From contig JACRMS010000018.1 of the NCBI GenBank assembly GCA_016214845.1, forward strand, positions 43,577 to 107,576: a stretch of DNA of 64,000 nucleotides, in the 5' to 3' direction. The notes beneath the pieces were generated by a model. The model was not told the origin of the DNA, ran no database searches, and saw nothing but the letters and a program-made list of their open reading frames with translations. Both the position numbers and the translations under genes were made by a program. Of the stretch, positions 37,596 through 45,850 are shown in pieces. The DNA is from Nitrospirota bacterium (GTDB lineage Bacteria; Nitrospirota; Thermodesulfovibrionia; UBA6902). Numbering within the stretch: the first letter of the stretch is position 1; every line of letters starts with the position of its first letter.

Positions 37596-37776
37596 GGCAA
37601 ACGCATATATTGAAAAAGACGGCAAGGAAGAACTCTATCTGGAAAACGTCGATGTCCTGAAACCCGAAGGAGGGAAAATTTATCTGAAAAACCTTTTCGG
37701 CGAGCAGAAGTTCTTTGAAGGCACGATAAAAGAGATCTCTCTCATAAAGCACAAGATCATCCTGAAGAAGGAATAA
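37588..37776 (+). CDS. cooT: CooT-family small nickel-binding protein
   Basis: This 62-residue beta-rich protein begins MCEANAYIEKDGKEEL. The N-terminal Met-Cys is the nickel ligand in the CooT family, and LFGEQKFFEGTIKEI and HKIILKKE fit the rest of it. CooT acts in nickel delivery to carbon-monoxide dehydrogenase in Rhodospirillum; whether this genome has that enzyme cannot be seen here. Confidence 0.85.
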   Translation: MCEANAYIEKDGKEELYLENVDVLKPEGGKIYLKNLFGEQKFFEGTIKEISLIKHKIILKKE

Positions 37777-37784
37777 TAAATTTT

Positions 37785-37866
37785 CATCCACAGATTCCGC
37801 AGATGTCATAGATTATTTTTCAGAAAATCTGCGTTCGTCTGTGTAATCTGCGGATTAATCTTTTTT
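37785..37866. repeat. quasi-palindromic word repeat, family A (CAGATT/ATCTGCG)
   Basis: TCCACAGATTCCGCAGATG faces AATCTGCGTTCGTCTGTGTAATCTGCGGATTAATC. Arms are tandem CAGATT/AATCTG words. It lies between cooT and the lipoyl-transfer gene. Confidence 0.85.
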
Positions 37867-37873
37867 TCTTAAC

Positions 37874-38656
37874 ATGCAATTCATCCGTATCATCACACAG
37901 GACCCGCATCCCGCAGCCTTCAACATGGCCCTTGATGAAGCCGTGTCAGAGGCCGTCAGGCAGAAGCTCTCTCCTGCCACGCTGCGGTTATATCAATGGG
38001 ACACGCCGTCAGTTACCGTCGGATACTTCCAGAAGATCACAGACATCAACGTGACCTATTGCAGTGAAAAAGGTTATCCCGTAGTAAGAAGGATCACCGG
38101 CGGCAGGGCCATCCTCCATGACTCGGAACTCACATACAGTTTTTCCTCGGCAAAGGATTTTTCGCTGTTCAGCGGCAGCCTGCTTGAAAACTACACAACG
38201 ATCAGCAAGGCGCTTGTCCTTGGACTTAAACTTACAGGAGTCGACGCGCAGATATCTTTCGTGAGAAAAAGAAGCGTGGGGCACAGGGACCCCGCGTGTT
38301 TCAGGTCCGTGTCATATGGAGAGGTAACAGTGGATGGAAAGAAAATAATCGGCAGCGCGCAGAAACGCTATCACGACGGTTTCCTTCAGCAGGGCTCCAT
38401 CATGCTGAGTTTCGATGCGAGGGAATTGCGCAATGTGCTGAACGGCAATGAAAAGAATTTCAAAGAGATCGGTTCGATCAACGATCGCGCCGGGAATATA
38501 TCTTTCGGTGATCTCAAGGCCTCACTAAAAGAGGCCTTTGAAAAAGGACTGGATGTTAAACTCATCTCCGACGCCCCCACTAAATTTGAACTCAGCCTCG
38601 CAAAAGAACTTGAAGCAAACAAATATTCAACCGGGGAATGGAATTTTTCACGGTAA
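37874..38656 (+). CDS. lipoate/octanoate ligase-family transferase (LipM-like)
   Basis: This 260-residue BPL/LplA/LipB-fold enzyme supplies lipoyl cofactor. Segments FNMALDEAV, TVGYFQ, RRITGGRAILHD and DGKKIIGSAQKR match the family. Cys142 (DPACFRS) occupies the position of the catalytic Cys of LipM-type octanoyltransferases, which favours LipM over LplA; no C-terminal LplA accessory domain is present. No ribosome site is obvious, and the family A repeat ends just upstream. Confidence 0.85.
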   Translation: MQFIRIITQDPHPAAFNMALDEAVSEAVRQKLSPATLRLYQWDTPSVTVGYFQKITDINVTYCSEKGYPVVRRITGGRAILHDSELTYSFSSAKDFSLFSGSLLENYTTISKALVLGLKLTGVDAQISFVRKRSVGHRDPACFRSVSYGEVTVDGKKIIGSAQKRYHDGFLQQGSIMLSFDARELRNVLNGNEKNFKEIGSINDRAGNISFGDLKASLKEAFEKGLDVKLISDAPTKFELSLAKELEANKYSTGEWNFSR

Positions 38657-38765
38657 AAGCATAGGGCAAAGAGCAGAGAGCATGGGGTTAAAGACGATGC
38701 ATTGTGAAACCTTTAACTTTCAACTTCTTTCCCGTCACTCGTTACTCGTCACTTATCACTATCTT
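38657..38765. repeat. word repeat, family B, with shared 25-mer
   Basis: This contains GGTTAAAGACGATGCATTGTGAAAC at 38686-38710, which recurs with one mismatch at 56148-56172. It is followed by CTTTAACTTTCAACTTC and GTCACTCGTTACTCGTCAC words. It lies between convergent genes. Confidence 0.75.
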
Positions 38766-38767
38766 GG

Positions 38768-39691
38768 TTATATCTCATACGTGGCGGTATAGACCGGATG
38801 GCCCGTCGCCTTTATGTAATAAACGATCAGTGCGCTCCACGCGGTGATCACAAGATAGTTCTGGATCACGGCGCTTACGAAAGACAGCATGATGCTTACA
38901 GGGGCAAACATGAGCAGCATGTTTAAAGGTACCATCAGCGCGATGGAAATAATGTTTATAACTATGATCCCCGCGAACAAAGCAAGGAAAAGCATAAGGG
39001 CCTGAGGTTTTTCCTTTAACAACACTAACACCCTTTTGACAGACTCCAGCGCCCCCTTCTCTTCAATAACCGAAGCTATTATCGAAAAAAGCATGAGCAT
39101 AAACCAGAGCAAAAAGATTATCGCGCCGAAAATTATCATTGCCATCAAGGCAAATGAACTGAAGAACACTTCAAGAGTAGTGTCCGCTTTTGAGAAACCA
39201 TAAATGACAGCGGCAATGATACCGCCTGCGGCAATAAAGGCGGCAAGCAAAGCCGTAACGATCAGGAGCAGCAGGGAAACCAGCCTCAAGAGGCGGGGGA
39301 AGTTTCTGCCTGCCTCCCTGAAAAATGAAGACAGACTGAACCCGTACTGGATATTGACAGCGGCGTTTTTCAACACACCCAATGTGCCCCCTAATGAATA
39401 CAGAATTATCATGGATGAAAATATCAGATATAAAACGAATGACATGCCGATAAGCAGGACAAGTCCCAGATACCTTGACGCATATGCAATCGGGTCTCCA
39501 GCTATCTGAGGCAGCAGGGTTTCCGCGCGGGCCAGGTCAAAACCCAGATACATTATCGCGACGATCACCGGCACGCCGACAAAGAAAAACAGGCCCATGA
39601 AATTAATAATTGTTACGCCGATGCGGACGAATATCAGATGGAAATTTCTATTGGCAAGCTTAAAACCTTCTTTCAGACAATCCATTACCAT
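38768..39691 (-). CDS. polytopic membrane protein, unknown function
   Basis: This 307-residue protein has about six hydrophobic helices (for example VGVPVIVAIMYLGFDLA, LVLLIGMSFVLYLIF, LLLIVTALLAAFIAAGG, IFLLWFMLMLFSIIA). It resembles membrane proteins of the YciC/DUF-type without known activity. On the minus strand TTGACT and TAAACT (17 nt apart) precede the ATG by about 11 nt, back to back with the trpC promoter. Confidence 0.75.
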   Translation of the reverse strand: MVMDCLKEGFKLANRNFHLIFVRIGVTIINFMGLFFFVGVPVIVAIMYLGFDLARAETLLPQIAGDPIAYASRYLGLVLLIGMSFVLYLIFSSMIILYSLGGTLGVLKNAAVNIQYGFSLSSFFREAGRNFPRLLRLVSLLLLIVTALLAAFIAAGGIIAAVIYGFSKADTTLEVFFSSFALMAMIIFGAIIFLLWFMLMLFSIIASVIEEKGALESVKRVLVLLKEKPQALMLFLALFAGIIVINIISIALMVPLNMLLMFAPVSIMLSFVSAVIQNYLVITAWSALIVYYIKATGHPVYTATYEI

Positions 39692-39737
39692 AATAGTTTT
39701 TTAGTTTAGGCCCGTATAGGGCAAAAGTCAATTTCCC

Positions 39738-39765
39738 TTGAAAAACTTCATGCCTTACCTATAAA
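39738..39765 (+). promoter_or_regulatory. trpC promoter, short or absent leader
   Basis: TTGAAA (39738-39743) and TATAAA (39760-39765) are 16 nt apart; the ATG begins 11 nt after the -10 box and no clear Shine-Dalgarno site is present. Confidence 0.5.
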
Positions 39766-39775
39766 ATCTTCTCTA

Positions 39776-40564
39776 ATGAGCATTCTTAAGGAAATTCTGG
39801 CATATAAGAAAGAAGAGCTGAAGGCTGTAAAAGGCGCTGTCCCCCTGTCAGACCTGAAGGCACGGGCAAAGGACGCCGCAGCCCCAAGGTCTTTTAAAGA
39901 CGCTGTTGCAAGGGAAAAAGGCAATCCAATAAAACTCATCGCGGAGCTTAAAAAAGCGTCTCCTTCAAAAGGGCTGATACGGAAAGATTTCAACCTTGCC
40001 GAAATTGTGTCGATCTACAACAAAAAGGATGTCGCCGCCATATCCGTCCTCACTGAAGAGCACTACTTTTCCGGCAAGCTTGAATACCTGAGCAAGGTAA
40101 GAAAGAAAACCGCGAAGCCGCTGCTGCGCAAGGACTTTATTTTCGACGAGTATCAGATATATGAATCACGGGTAAATAATGCTGACGCGGTCCTGCTCAT
40201 AGTCGCGGCACTTGAGATACCTCAGCTCACTGACCTCTTTGAATTAGCGAAAGAGCTCTCGCTTGACTGCCTTGTGGAGGTACACGACTGGAAAGAGCTT
40301 GACACGGCCCTGTTTTGCGGCGCGGGAATAATAGGGATAAATAACAGGGACCTGAAGACCCTCAATATAAATTTAAATACGACCTTCCAGCTTCTGAAGG
40401 ACATCCCCGATGACAGGATCATAGTCAGTGAAAGCGGCATAGATACAAGGGCTAACGTTGAGGCGCTTGAGGCCACAAGGACAGACGCCGTACTCATCGG
40501 CACCGCTATAATGAAGTCCGAAGATATCGGCAGGAAGATCGACGAATTGCAGGGAAAAGCTTAA
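39776..40564 (+). CDS. trpC: indole-3-glycerol-phosphate synthase
   Basis: This 262-residue TIM-barrel enzyme of tryptophan synthesis has LIAELKKASPSKGLIR at the first strand, ISVLTEEHYFSG, LLRKDFIFDEYQIYE and IGINNRDLKTL. It is not fused to trpF. It stands apart from trpD (54888), so the trp genes are dispersed in this genome. Confidence 0.96.
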   Translation: MSILKEILAYKKEELKAVKGAVPLSDLKARAKDAAAPRSFKDAVAREKGNPIKLIAELKKASPSKGLIRKDFNLAEIVSIYNKKDVAAISVLTEEHYFSGKLEYLSKVRKKTAKPLLRKDFIFDEYQIYESRVNNADAVLLIVAALEIPQLTDLFELAKELSLDCLVEVHDWKELDTALFCGAGIIGINNRDLKTLNINLNTTFQLLKDIPDDRIIVSESGIDTRANVEALEATRTDAVLIGTAIMKSEDIGRKIDELQGKA

Positions 40565-40573
40565 TGCTGCAGA

Positions 40574-40652
40574 GGCCCATCCACAGATTACACAGATCCG
40601 CGCAGATTTTTTATTTCATCTGTGCAATCTGCGAAATCTGCGGATTTAATTT
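40574..40652. repeat. quasi-palindromic word repeat, family A
   Basis: ATCCACAGATTACACAGATC and CGCGCAGAT face ATCTGTGCAATCTGCGAAATCTGCGGAT. The arms are strongly complementary and made of CAGATT words. It occupies the trpC-argB gap. Confidence 0.9.
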
Positions 40653-40667
40653 ACAAGGAGAAAGTAT

Positions 40668-41573
40668 ATGAAGACCCTCATTGAAAAGGCAAACATACTC
40701 ATAGAGTCGCTGCCGTTCATAAAGAAATTCTACGGCAAGACCTTTGTTATAAAATACGGCGGCGCAGCCATGGTGGACGAGGCCCTGAAAAACGCGTTTG
40801 CCGAGGATGTCGTGCTTCTGAACTTCATCGGCATCAAGCCCGTGATAGTGCACGGCGGCGGCCCGAAAATAAACAAGGTGATGGAGCAGATGGGAAAGAA
40901 GCCGACCTTTATCCACGGTCAGCGTTTTACCGACAGCGAGACAATTGACATAGTTGAAATGGTCCTCGGCGGGCTGATCAACAAGCAGATCGTGTCATTG
41001 ATAAACAGCCACGGAGGCCGCTCCATCGGCCTGAGCGGAAAAGACGGCAACCTCATCAAGGCCAGAAAAAAGGTCATTAAAAAAGTCTCTCCTGAAACAG
41101 GCGCCTCTGAGATAATCGACCTCGGGCTCGTCGGAGAGGTGGAGAAGGTAAATCCGCAGATCCTGTTCTCAATGGAAAGAGACGGCTTTATCCCTGTGAT
41201 CGCTCCGATAAGCGCGGGGCAAAGCAATGAGACCCTCAACATCAACGCCGATTATGTCGCAGGCGCGATTGCCTCAGCGCTAAAAGCGGAAAAACTGATA
41301 TTGCTGACAGACGTTGAAGGCATCAAGGACAAGAAGAATACCCTGCTCACAAACCTGAACGCGAAAAAGATCAAACCCCTCGTGGCAAACGGGACCATTT
41401 CAGGCGGGATGCTCCCGAAGGTCCAGGCATGTCAGAGCGCCCTGGCAGATGAAGTCAAAAAAGCGCACATCATTGACGGCCGCGTACCCCACGCCCTCCT
41501 CCTTGAGATATTCACTGAAAAAGGAATAGGAACAGAGATAGTCAGAGAAGCCCGCAAGAGCGCAAGAAAATAA
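40668..41573 (+). CDS. argB: acetylglutamate kinase
   Basis: This 301-residue amino-acid kinase carries out the second step of arginine synthesis. It has FVIKYGGAAM, VIVHGGGPKINKVM, GLSGKDGNLI, INADYVAGAIASAL and GGMLPKVQAC. The N-terminal extension (about 1-25, TLIEKANILIESLPFI) is of the type found in arginine-sensitive hexameric enzymes. An AAGGAG site precedes the ATG. Confidence 0.96.
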   Translation: MKTLIEKANILIESLPFIKKFYGKTFVIKYGGAAMVDEALKNAFAEDVVLLNFIGIKPVIVHGGGPKINKVMEQMGKKPTFIHGQRFTDSETIDIVEMVLGGLINKQIVSLINSHGGRSIGLSGKDGNLIKARKKVIKKVSPETGASEIIDLGLVGEVEKVNPQILFSMERDGFIPVIAPISAGQSNETLNINADYVAGAIASALKAEKLILLTDVEGIKDKKNTLLTNLNAKKIKPLVANGTISGGMLPKVQACQSALADEVKKAHIIDGRVPHALLLEIFTEKGIGTEIVREARKSARK

Positions 41574-41648
41574 GAGCTCGTAAGAGCGTAAGTTCGCAAG
41601 CGCGTGCCAGTCTTCTGACTTTTGCACTTCTGCTCTTTTGCTCTGTGG
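41568..41648. repeat. quasi-palindromic word repeat, family C (GTAAGAGCGTAAG)
   Basis: GAGCTCGTAAGAGCGTAAGTTCGCAAG faces GACTTTTGCACTTCTGCTCTTTTGCTC. Arms are 8-10 nt words with internal variation. It begins within the argB stop region. Confidence 0.8.
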
Positions 41649-41734
41649 CGCTGTTAATTTGACAACCTGACAGATCCGGCTATAATTTCAATAAGCGCAT
41701 TGTTTTGTTGTGCTGTGAACTGTAAGGAGGAAAC

Positions 41735-42925
41735 ATGCGATATGCACTGTTCATCAGGTTCGCTGCTTTCCTGATGCTGCTATCGGCAGCGGAATTTTAT
41801 ACAGGATGTGACGGAGGAGATGGCAACGGGGCTTCTTCACCGGATCTGTCCGGGATCAAAATAGATGTTCTTGCGTCAGGCTTCAGTCAGCCTGTCCACA
41901 TTACCCATGCCGGAGACGGGAGCGGAAGGCTTTTTGTTGTCGAGAGATCAGGCCGTATAAAGATCATAAAGAACGGCGTCATTCAGCAGCAGCCTTTTTT
42001 AGATATCTCGCAGAAGGTGCTGTCAGCAGGCGGAGAGCAGGGGCTTTTGAGTGTGGCATTCCCGCCTGGGTTTGCCTCTAAAAAATATTTCTACGTGAAT
42101 TACACCGCTGTTGCCGGAGACGGCGACACCGTTGTGGCCCGCTACAGGGTCACAGCCGACCCGGACACCGCTGATCCGGCCGCCGAGCAGATCATTCTTA
42201 CCGTTGATCAGCCCTTTGCAAACCATAACGGCGGTCAGTTGGCCTTCGGCCCTGACGGGTTTCTCTATATCGGCATGGGAGACGGCGGAAGCGGCGGAGA
42301 CCCTCAGAACAACGGTCAAAATCCCGCGGCGCTTCTCGGCAAACTCCTCAGGCTTGACGTGGAGTCCAATCCTTCCCAGCCCGGATACAGCATCCCCGCT
42401 TCAAACCCCTTTGCAAACACTGCCGGTACCCGTGGGGAGATCTGGGCCTCAGGACTCAGAAACCCCTGGCGGTTTTCCTTTGACAGGCAGACCGGTGACC
42501 TCTTCATCGGAGACGTCGGGCAGAGATCGGTTGAAGAGATCGATTTTCAGTCGTCAAACAGCACAGGAGGAGAAAACTACGGGTGGAACATCATGGAAGG
42601 CAGCAGATGTTTTCTGTCCCCCGGCTGCAGCACAGGCGGCCTCGTCCTTCCTGTTGCGGAGTACAGTCACTCAGCAGGAGAATGTTCTGTTACCGGAGGG
42701 ATGGTCTACCGCGGGCCGGGTTTTGCATCTTTACAGGGTGTCTATTTCTTCGGCGACTTTTGCAGCGGCATCATCCGGGGAATACGCCGGAGCGGCACAA
42801 ATATTGAAAACGCTGCCCTGCTTGATACCGGGCTCGGCATCAGCACCTTTGGCGAGGACGAAGCTGGAAATATTTATGTAGCCGACTATCTGACCGGGGC
42901 AGTATATAAGCTCTCCGGGACGTAA
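41735..42925 (+). CDS. exported glucose/sorbosone-dehydrogenase-like protein
   Basis: This 396-residue six-bladed beta-propeller of the PQQ-dependent sugar dehydrogenase (GSDH/Yli) family has a signal with lipobox-like FYTGC (Cys about 25). It contains RLFVVERSGRIKI, HNGGQLAFGPDGFLYIGMGDGG, GLRNPWRFSFD and ENYGWNIMEG. Several extra Cys (SRCFLSPGCSTGG) may form disulfides. The catalytic His is likely in the NHNGGQ segment. Cofactor binding and substrate are assumed from the family. Confidence 0.9.
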   Translation: MRYALFIRFAAFLMLLSAAEFYTGCDGGDGNGASSPDLSGIKIDVLASGFSQPVHITHAGDGSGRLFVVERSGRIKIIKNGVIQQQPFLDISQKVLSAGGEQGLLSVAFPPGFASKKYFYVNYTAVAGDGDTVVARYRVTADPDTADPAAEQIILTVDQPFANHNGGQLAFGPDGFLYIGMGDGGSGGDPQNNGQNPAALLGKLLRLDVESNPSQPGYSIPASNPFANTAGTRGEIWASGLRNPWRFSFDRQTGDLFIGDVGQRSVEEIDFQSSNSTGGENYGWNIMEGSRCFLSPGCSTGGLVLPVAEYSHSAGECSVTGGMVYRGPGFASLQGVYFFGDFCSGIIRGIRRSGTNIENAALLDTGLGISTFGEDEAGNIYVADYLTGAVYKLSGT

Positions 42926-42927
42926 TT

Positions 42928-43018
42928 AGCGCTTACGAACTTTCGCTCTTTCACGCTTCTGCCTTTTGCACTATTGTACTTCTGCACTATGGCTCTTTTG
43001 CACTTTGGACTACCGCTC
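42928..43018. repeat. word repeat, family C
   Basis: It has GCGCTTACGAACTTTCGCTC, TTCTGCCTTTTGCAC, TTCTGCACTATGGC and TCTTTTGCACTTTGG. Only pyrimidine-arm words are seen, matching the right arm of 41568-41648. Confidence 0.7.
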
Positions 43019-43098
43019 CAGTGCTCATGCTGTATAATTTTAATAAGAAACATTCAGGACACTTTTAACATTGAAAACTTTTATTCGGAGGACTAACA

Positions 43099-43695
43099 AT
43101 GAAGGTCATTGTCATCGGCGCAACTGGAACAATAGGAAGAGCTATCGTGCAGGCCATCGGGAACCGCCACGAGGTGGTCCCTGTCAGCTTCAGCAAATCA
43201 TCGATTAAGGTTGATATCGCGGACAGGGCATCCATTGCCAGGATGTTCGAGACAACGGGACGGGTCGATGCGGTGCTCTGCGCAGCGGGACTCGCGAAAT
43301 TCGGTCCCATGTCTTCGCTTACGGACGCGGACTTCGCATTCTGCCTTGACAACAAACTGATGGGGCAGGTGAACGTTGCCCGCATTGGGATAGATCACAT
43401 TAAAGACAATGGTTCGATCACCCTTACAAGCGGCATATTAAGCCGCCAGCCCATGAAAGGTTCGACCGCTATCAGCCTTGTAAACTCAGCTCTCGAAGGC
43501 TTCGGCAGGGCAGCGGCACTGGAAATGCCGCGCGGTATCCGCATAAATATCGTAAGCCCAAATTGGGTAGTTGATACGCTCAAGGCCTTTAACATGGACC
43601 CGTCAATCGGCACTCCCGTCGCCGTGGTCGCCCAGGCATATGTGAAGGCCCTCGAAGGCGCCATGAACGGCGAAGTGCTTGACGCGATAAAGTAG
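43099..43695 (+). CDS. short-chain dehydrogenase/reductase
   Basis: This is a 198-residue Rossmann-fold SDR, short for the family. It has the NAD(P) loop VIGATGTIGRAI and DSxS-like region ITLTSGIL. The usual YxxxK is replaced by TAISLVNSALEGF, so the active-site Tyr and Lys are lacking; this occurs in a YbbO-like/atypical subgroup. Enzyme activity is therefore uncertain. A GGAGGA site lies 6 nt upstream. It precedes tag by 9 nt. Confidence 0.85.
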   Translation: MKVIVIGATGTIGRAIVQAIGNRHEVVPVSFSKSSIKVDIADRASIARMFETTGRVDAVLCAAGLAKFGPMSSLTDADFAFCLDNKLMGQVNVARIGIDHIKDNGSITLTSGILSRQPMKGSTAISLVNSALEGFGRAAALEMPRGIRINIVSPNWVVDTLKAFNMDPSIGTPVAVVAQAYVKALEGAMNGEVLDAIK

Positions 43696-43704
43696 GAAGG
43701 GAAT

Positions 43705-44283
43705 ATGAGAAATAGCAGACAAACCTGTTCATGGCCGGCTACAGACCCTCTTCTTATTGAATATCACGATAAGGAATGGGGCGTTCCGATCCATAGTGAT
43801 AGAAAACTTTTTGAATTTCTCATACTCGAAGGTTTCCAGGCAGGGTTGAGCTGGCTTACCATTTTGCGGAAGAGAGAGAATTTCAGAAGGGCCTTTGATA
43901 ATTTCGATTTCAATAAAGTTGCCGCTTATGACGAACGAAAGATACATGCTCTCTTGAACGACAGCGGGATCATCCGCAACAGGTTGAAGATCGCGGGCGC
44001 TGTTACAAACGCAAAGGCATTTCTTAAAGTCAGGAAGGAATTCGGGACATTCGATAAATATATCTGGAGTTTTACCGGGGGCAAGCCCATCCATAACGGG
44101 TTCAGGTCCCTGAAAGAACTTCCCGCAAAGACTGAACTGTCAGACCTCATAAGCTTGGACCTGAAAAAAAGGGGATTTAAATTTGTCGGCTCGACGATCC
44201 TCTATGCCCACATGCAGGCAACCGGAATGGTGAACGATCACATCAGGAAATGCTTCAGGTACAAAGGGCTCGCCGGGAAATGA
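43705..44283 (+). CDS. tag: DNA-3-methyladenine glycosylase I
   Basis: This 192-residue helix-hairpin-helix repair enzyme removes 3-methyladenine. It has CSWPATDPLLIEYHDKEWG, FEFLILEGFQAGLSW and GFKFVGSTILYAHMQATGMVNDH. The N-terminal Cys and C-terminal His match the zinc snap of the family. Its stop overlaps the start of the DUF116 gene (ATGA). Confidence 0.95.
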   Translation: MRNSRQTCSWPATDPLLIEYHDKEWGVPIHSDRKLFEFLILEGFQAGLSWLTILRKRENFRRAFDNFDFNKVAAYDERKIHALLNDSGIIRNRLKIAGAVTNAKAFLKVRKEFGTFDKYIWSFTGGKPIHNGFRSLKELPAKTELSDLISLDLKKRGFKFVGSTILYAHMQATGMVNDHIRKCFRYKGLAGK

Positions 44284-45089
44284 CGCATGCACGTGAAGAA
44301 ACTCCTTTTCGCGGTAAAACCTATTCTCTCTTCCTGGATGAATTGGGGTCAGCCCGCTATTATGAGCTTATCAGGCAACTCACTGACAGGTTCCTCGATC
44401 GCTGTCCGGATGAAAAGAGGCTCCTTGCTCAGGTGCGGAATGCTGCCGCGCGAAGGTCATTCATTAGAAAACTCCCTGGCAGAGATGCTGATAAGCATCT
44501 TGTTTCATTTATCCGGCAAACACTGCGGGAGTCCCTTTCCGTATACACAACCGGGGTCCGTCAGCATTTAAAGGGCCTTCCTCTTTCGCAGCGCTTTGAC
44601 GCCATACTGCGGACAAAAGAGGAGCAGTACCACCTCTACATGATCGAGATAGAGCTGGCCAACAGGATATACAGGGAGGCCTTCAGACGAAGCAGTTACA
44701 AATTCGCCCTGATCGCCCATTGCCTTCGCGACTTCAGACCGGACTGCAAGGCAGGTCCGGGAGAATACGAGACCGTATGCAGGGGATGCTCGCGGGATTG
44801 TCTTGTCCATCTGGGAAGCATCCTGCTTAAAAAATACGATATCCACCCCTACATTTCCGTCACCATGGACCTTGAAAAGCTCTTCAGGAGGATCAAAGCA
44901 GAACACAAGTCAGTGGGGGCACTGGGGATCGCCTGCGTCCCTGAGCTTGCCATGGGAATGAGAATGTGCATTGAGATGGATATTTCTCCTGTGGGAATAC
45001 CGCTCGATGCAAACCGCTGTGCAAGGTGGATGAAAAAGGCGCATGAGACTTCCTTCAATCTTGAGGAACTGGAAAAACTGATCCTGTAA
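44280..45089 (+). CDS. DUF116 family protein
   Basis: This 269-residue protein has an N-terminal helical region and a C-terminal DUF116 domain (about 150-250). That domain has a Cys cluster (AHCLRDFRPDC, VCRGCSRDCLVHLG) and ALGIACVPELAMGMRM. Cys spacing suggests metal or Fe-S binding. The ATG at 44280 overlaps the tag stop and is preferred to a start inside tag. Function unknown; often found in anaerobes. Confidence 0.85.
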   Translation: MTHAREETPFRGKTYSLFLDELGSARYYELIRQLTDRFLDRCPDEKRLLAQVRNAAARRSFIRKLPGRDADKHLVSFIRQTLRESLSVYTTGVRQHLKGLPLSQRFDAILRTKEEQYHLYMIEIELANRIYREAFRRSSYKFALIAHCLRDFRPDCKAGPGEYETVCRGCSRDCLVHLGSILLKKYDIHPYISVTMDLEKLFRRIKAEHKSVGALGIACVPELAMGMRMCIEMDISPVGIPLDANRCARWMKKAHETSFNLEELEKLIL

Positions 45090-45120
45090 CTTCCGCTCTT
45101 TCGGACTTATGCTCTTCTTC
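45088..45120. repeat. short family C word stretch
   Basis: CTTCCGCTCTTTCGGACTTATGCTCTTC follows the DUF116 stop and matches family C pyrimidine words. Confidence 0.45.
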
Positions 45121-45182
45121 CCACATAATACTATCGAAGGTGATAGAATAATTACAGTTACCGGCAGATGGGAGGAGACAAG

Positions 45183-45398
45183 ATGAAAGTTACCTATGAC
45201 AGGAAATCCGACCTTCTTTATATCCGTTTAGATGAAAGTATACAGGACGTGATCAATAAACGTGTCGCCGAGGATGTTGTTCTGGATATCGGAGCAGGTG
45301 ATAAGATTGTTGGGATCGAGATCCTCGAAGCATCTTCACATGTTGATCTCAGCAAGATACTGCCTATCCAACACGAAGGAATTAAAGTCTCCGCGTAG
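45183..45398 (+). CDS. DUF2283 family protein
   Basis: This 71-residue protein has the DUF2283 pattern MKVTYDRKSDLLYIRL and VVLDIGAGDKIVGIEILEAS. Members often occur in toxin-antitoxin-like contexts, but no toxin is adjacent here. The ATG at 45183 has GGGAGGAG upstream; an in-frame ATG 15 nt earlier overlaps that site and is rejected. Confidence 0.85.
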   Translation: MKVTYDRKSDLLYIRLDESIQDVINKRVAEDVVLDIGAGDKIVGIEILEASSHVDLSKILPIQHEGIKVSA

Positions 45399-45450
45399 CT
45401 TCCGCGCTTTCGATCTTACACACTTACTTGCTTTTGACGCTGATTGCTGC
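45397..45450. repeat. family C word stretch
   Basis: GCTTCCGCGCTTTCGATCTTAC and CTTGCTTTTGACGCTGATTGC follow the DUF2283 stop. It is single-armed. Confidence 0.45.
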
Positions 45451-45544
45451 TTTCGGTTTTAAAGCGGACTTGATTCGGGCATAATAGAATAATTGCTGCT
45501 GTTGGATTAAAATGCCAAAAATAAAGCCCTTACCACAGGCGTTC

Positions 45545-45838
45545 TCAGTAACATGAAAATCTGTGAGAAACTACAACTGTTCCTTCGATTAAATCAAGTT
45601 TATACACCACGCCAGTTGTATTGCATATAATTTGAAAAGAGCAAATATCATATCCGTCATCCTTCTCGCGCTCACCAGCCCCAATTTCAGTCTGCCAATC
45701 ATTGAACTCTTCTTGTAACTCTGCAACTGCCTCTTCTATAGAAGTAAAAACATAAGGGCTATCATTGCCATCGTAGAGATTATTAATCCATCCTTCGCAC
45801 AGAGAATACTGCATAATTTCATACCCATTATTTATCAT
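45545..45838 (-). CDS. small acidic protein, third gene of the helicase operon
   Basis: This 97-residue acidic protein begins 12 nt after the helicase stop. It has SIEEAVAELQEEFNDWQTEI and is beta-rich at the C-terminus (GVVYKLDLIEGTVVVSH). The family was not recognised. Its size, acidity and position would suit a regulator or immunity-type partner, but this is inference. It is AT-rich like the helicase gene. Confidence 0.7.
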   Translation of the reverse strand: MINNGYEIMQYSLCEGWINNLYDGNDSPYVFTSIEEAVAELQEEFNDWQTEIGAGEREKDDGYDICSFQIICNTTGVVYKLDLIEGTVVVSHRFSCY

Positions 45839-45850
45839 AGAAACTCAATC

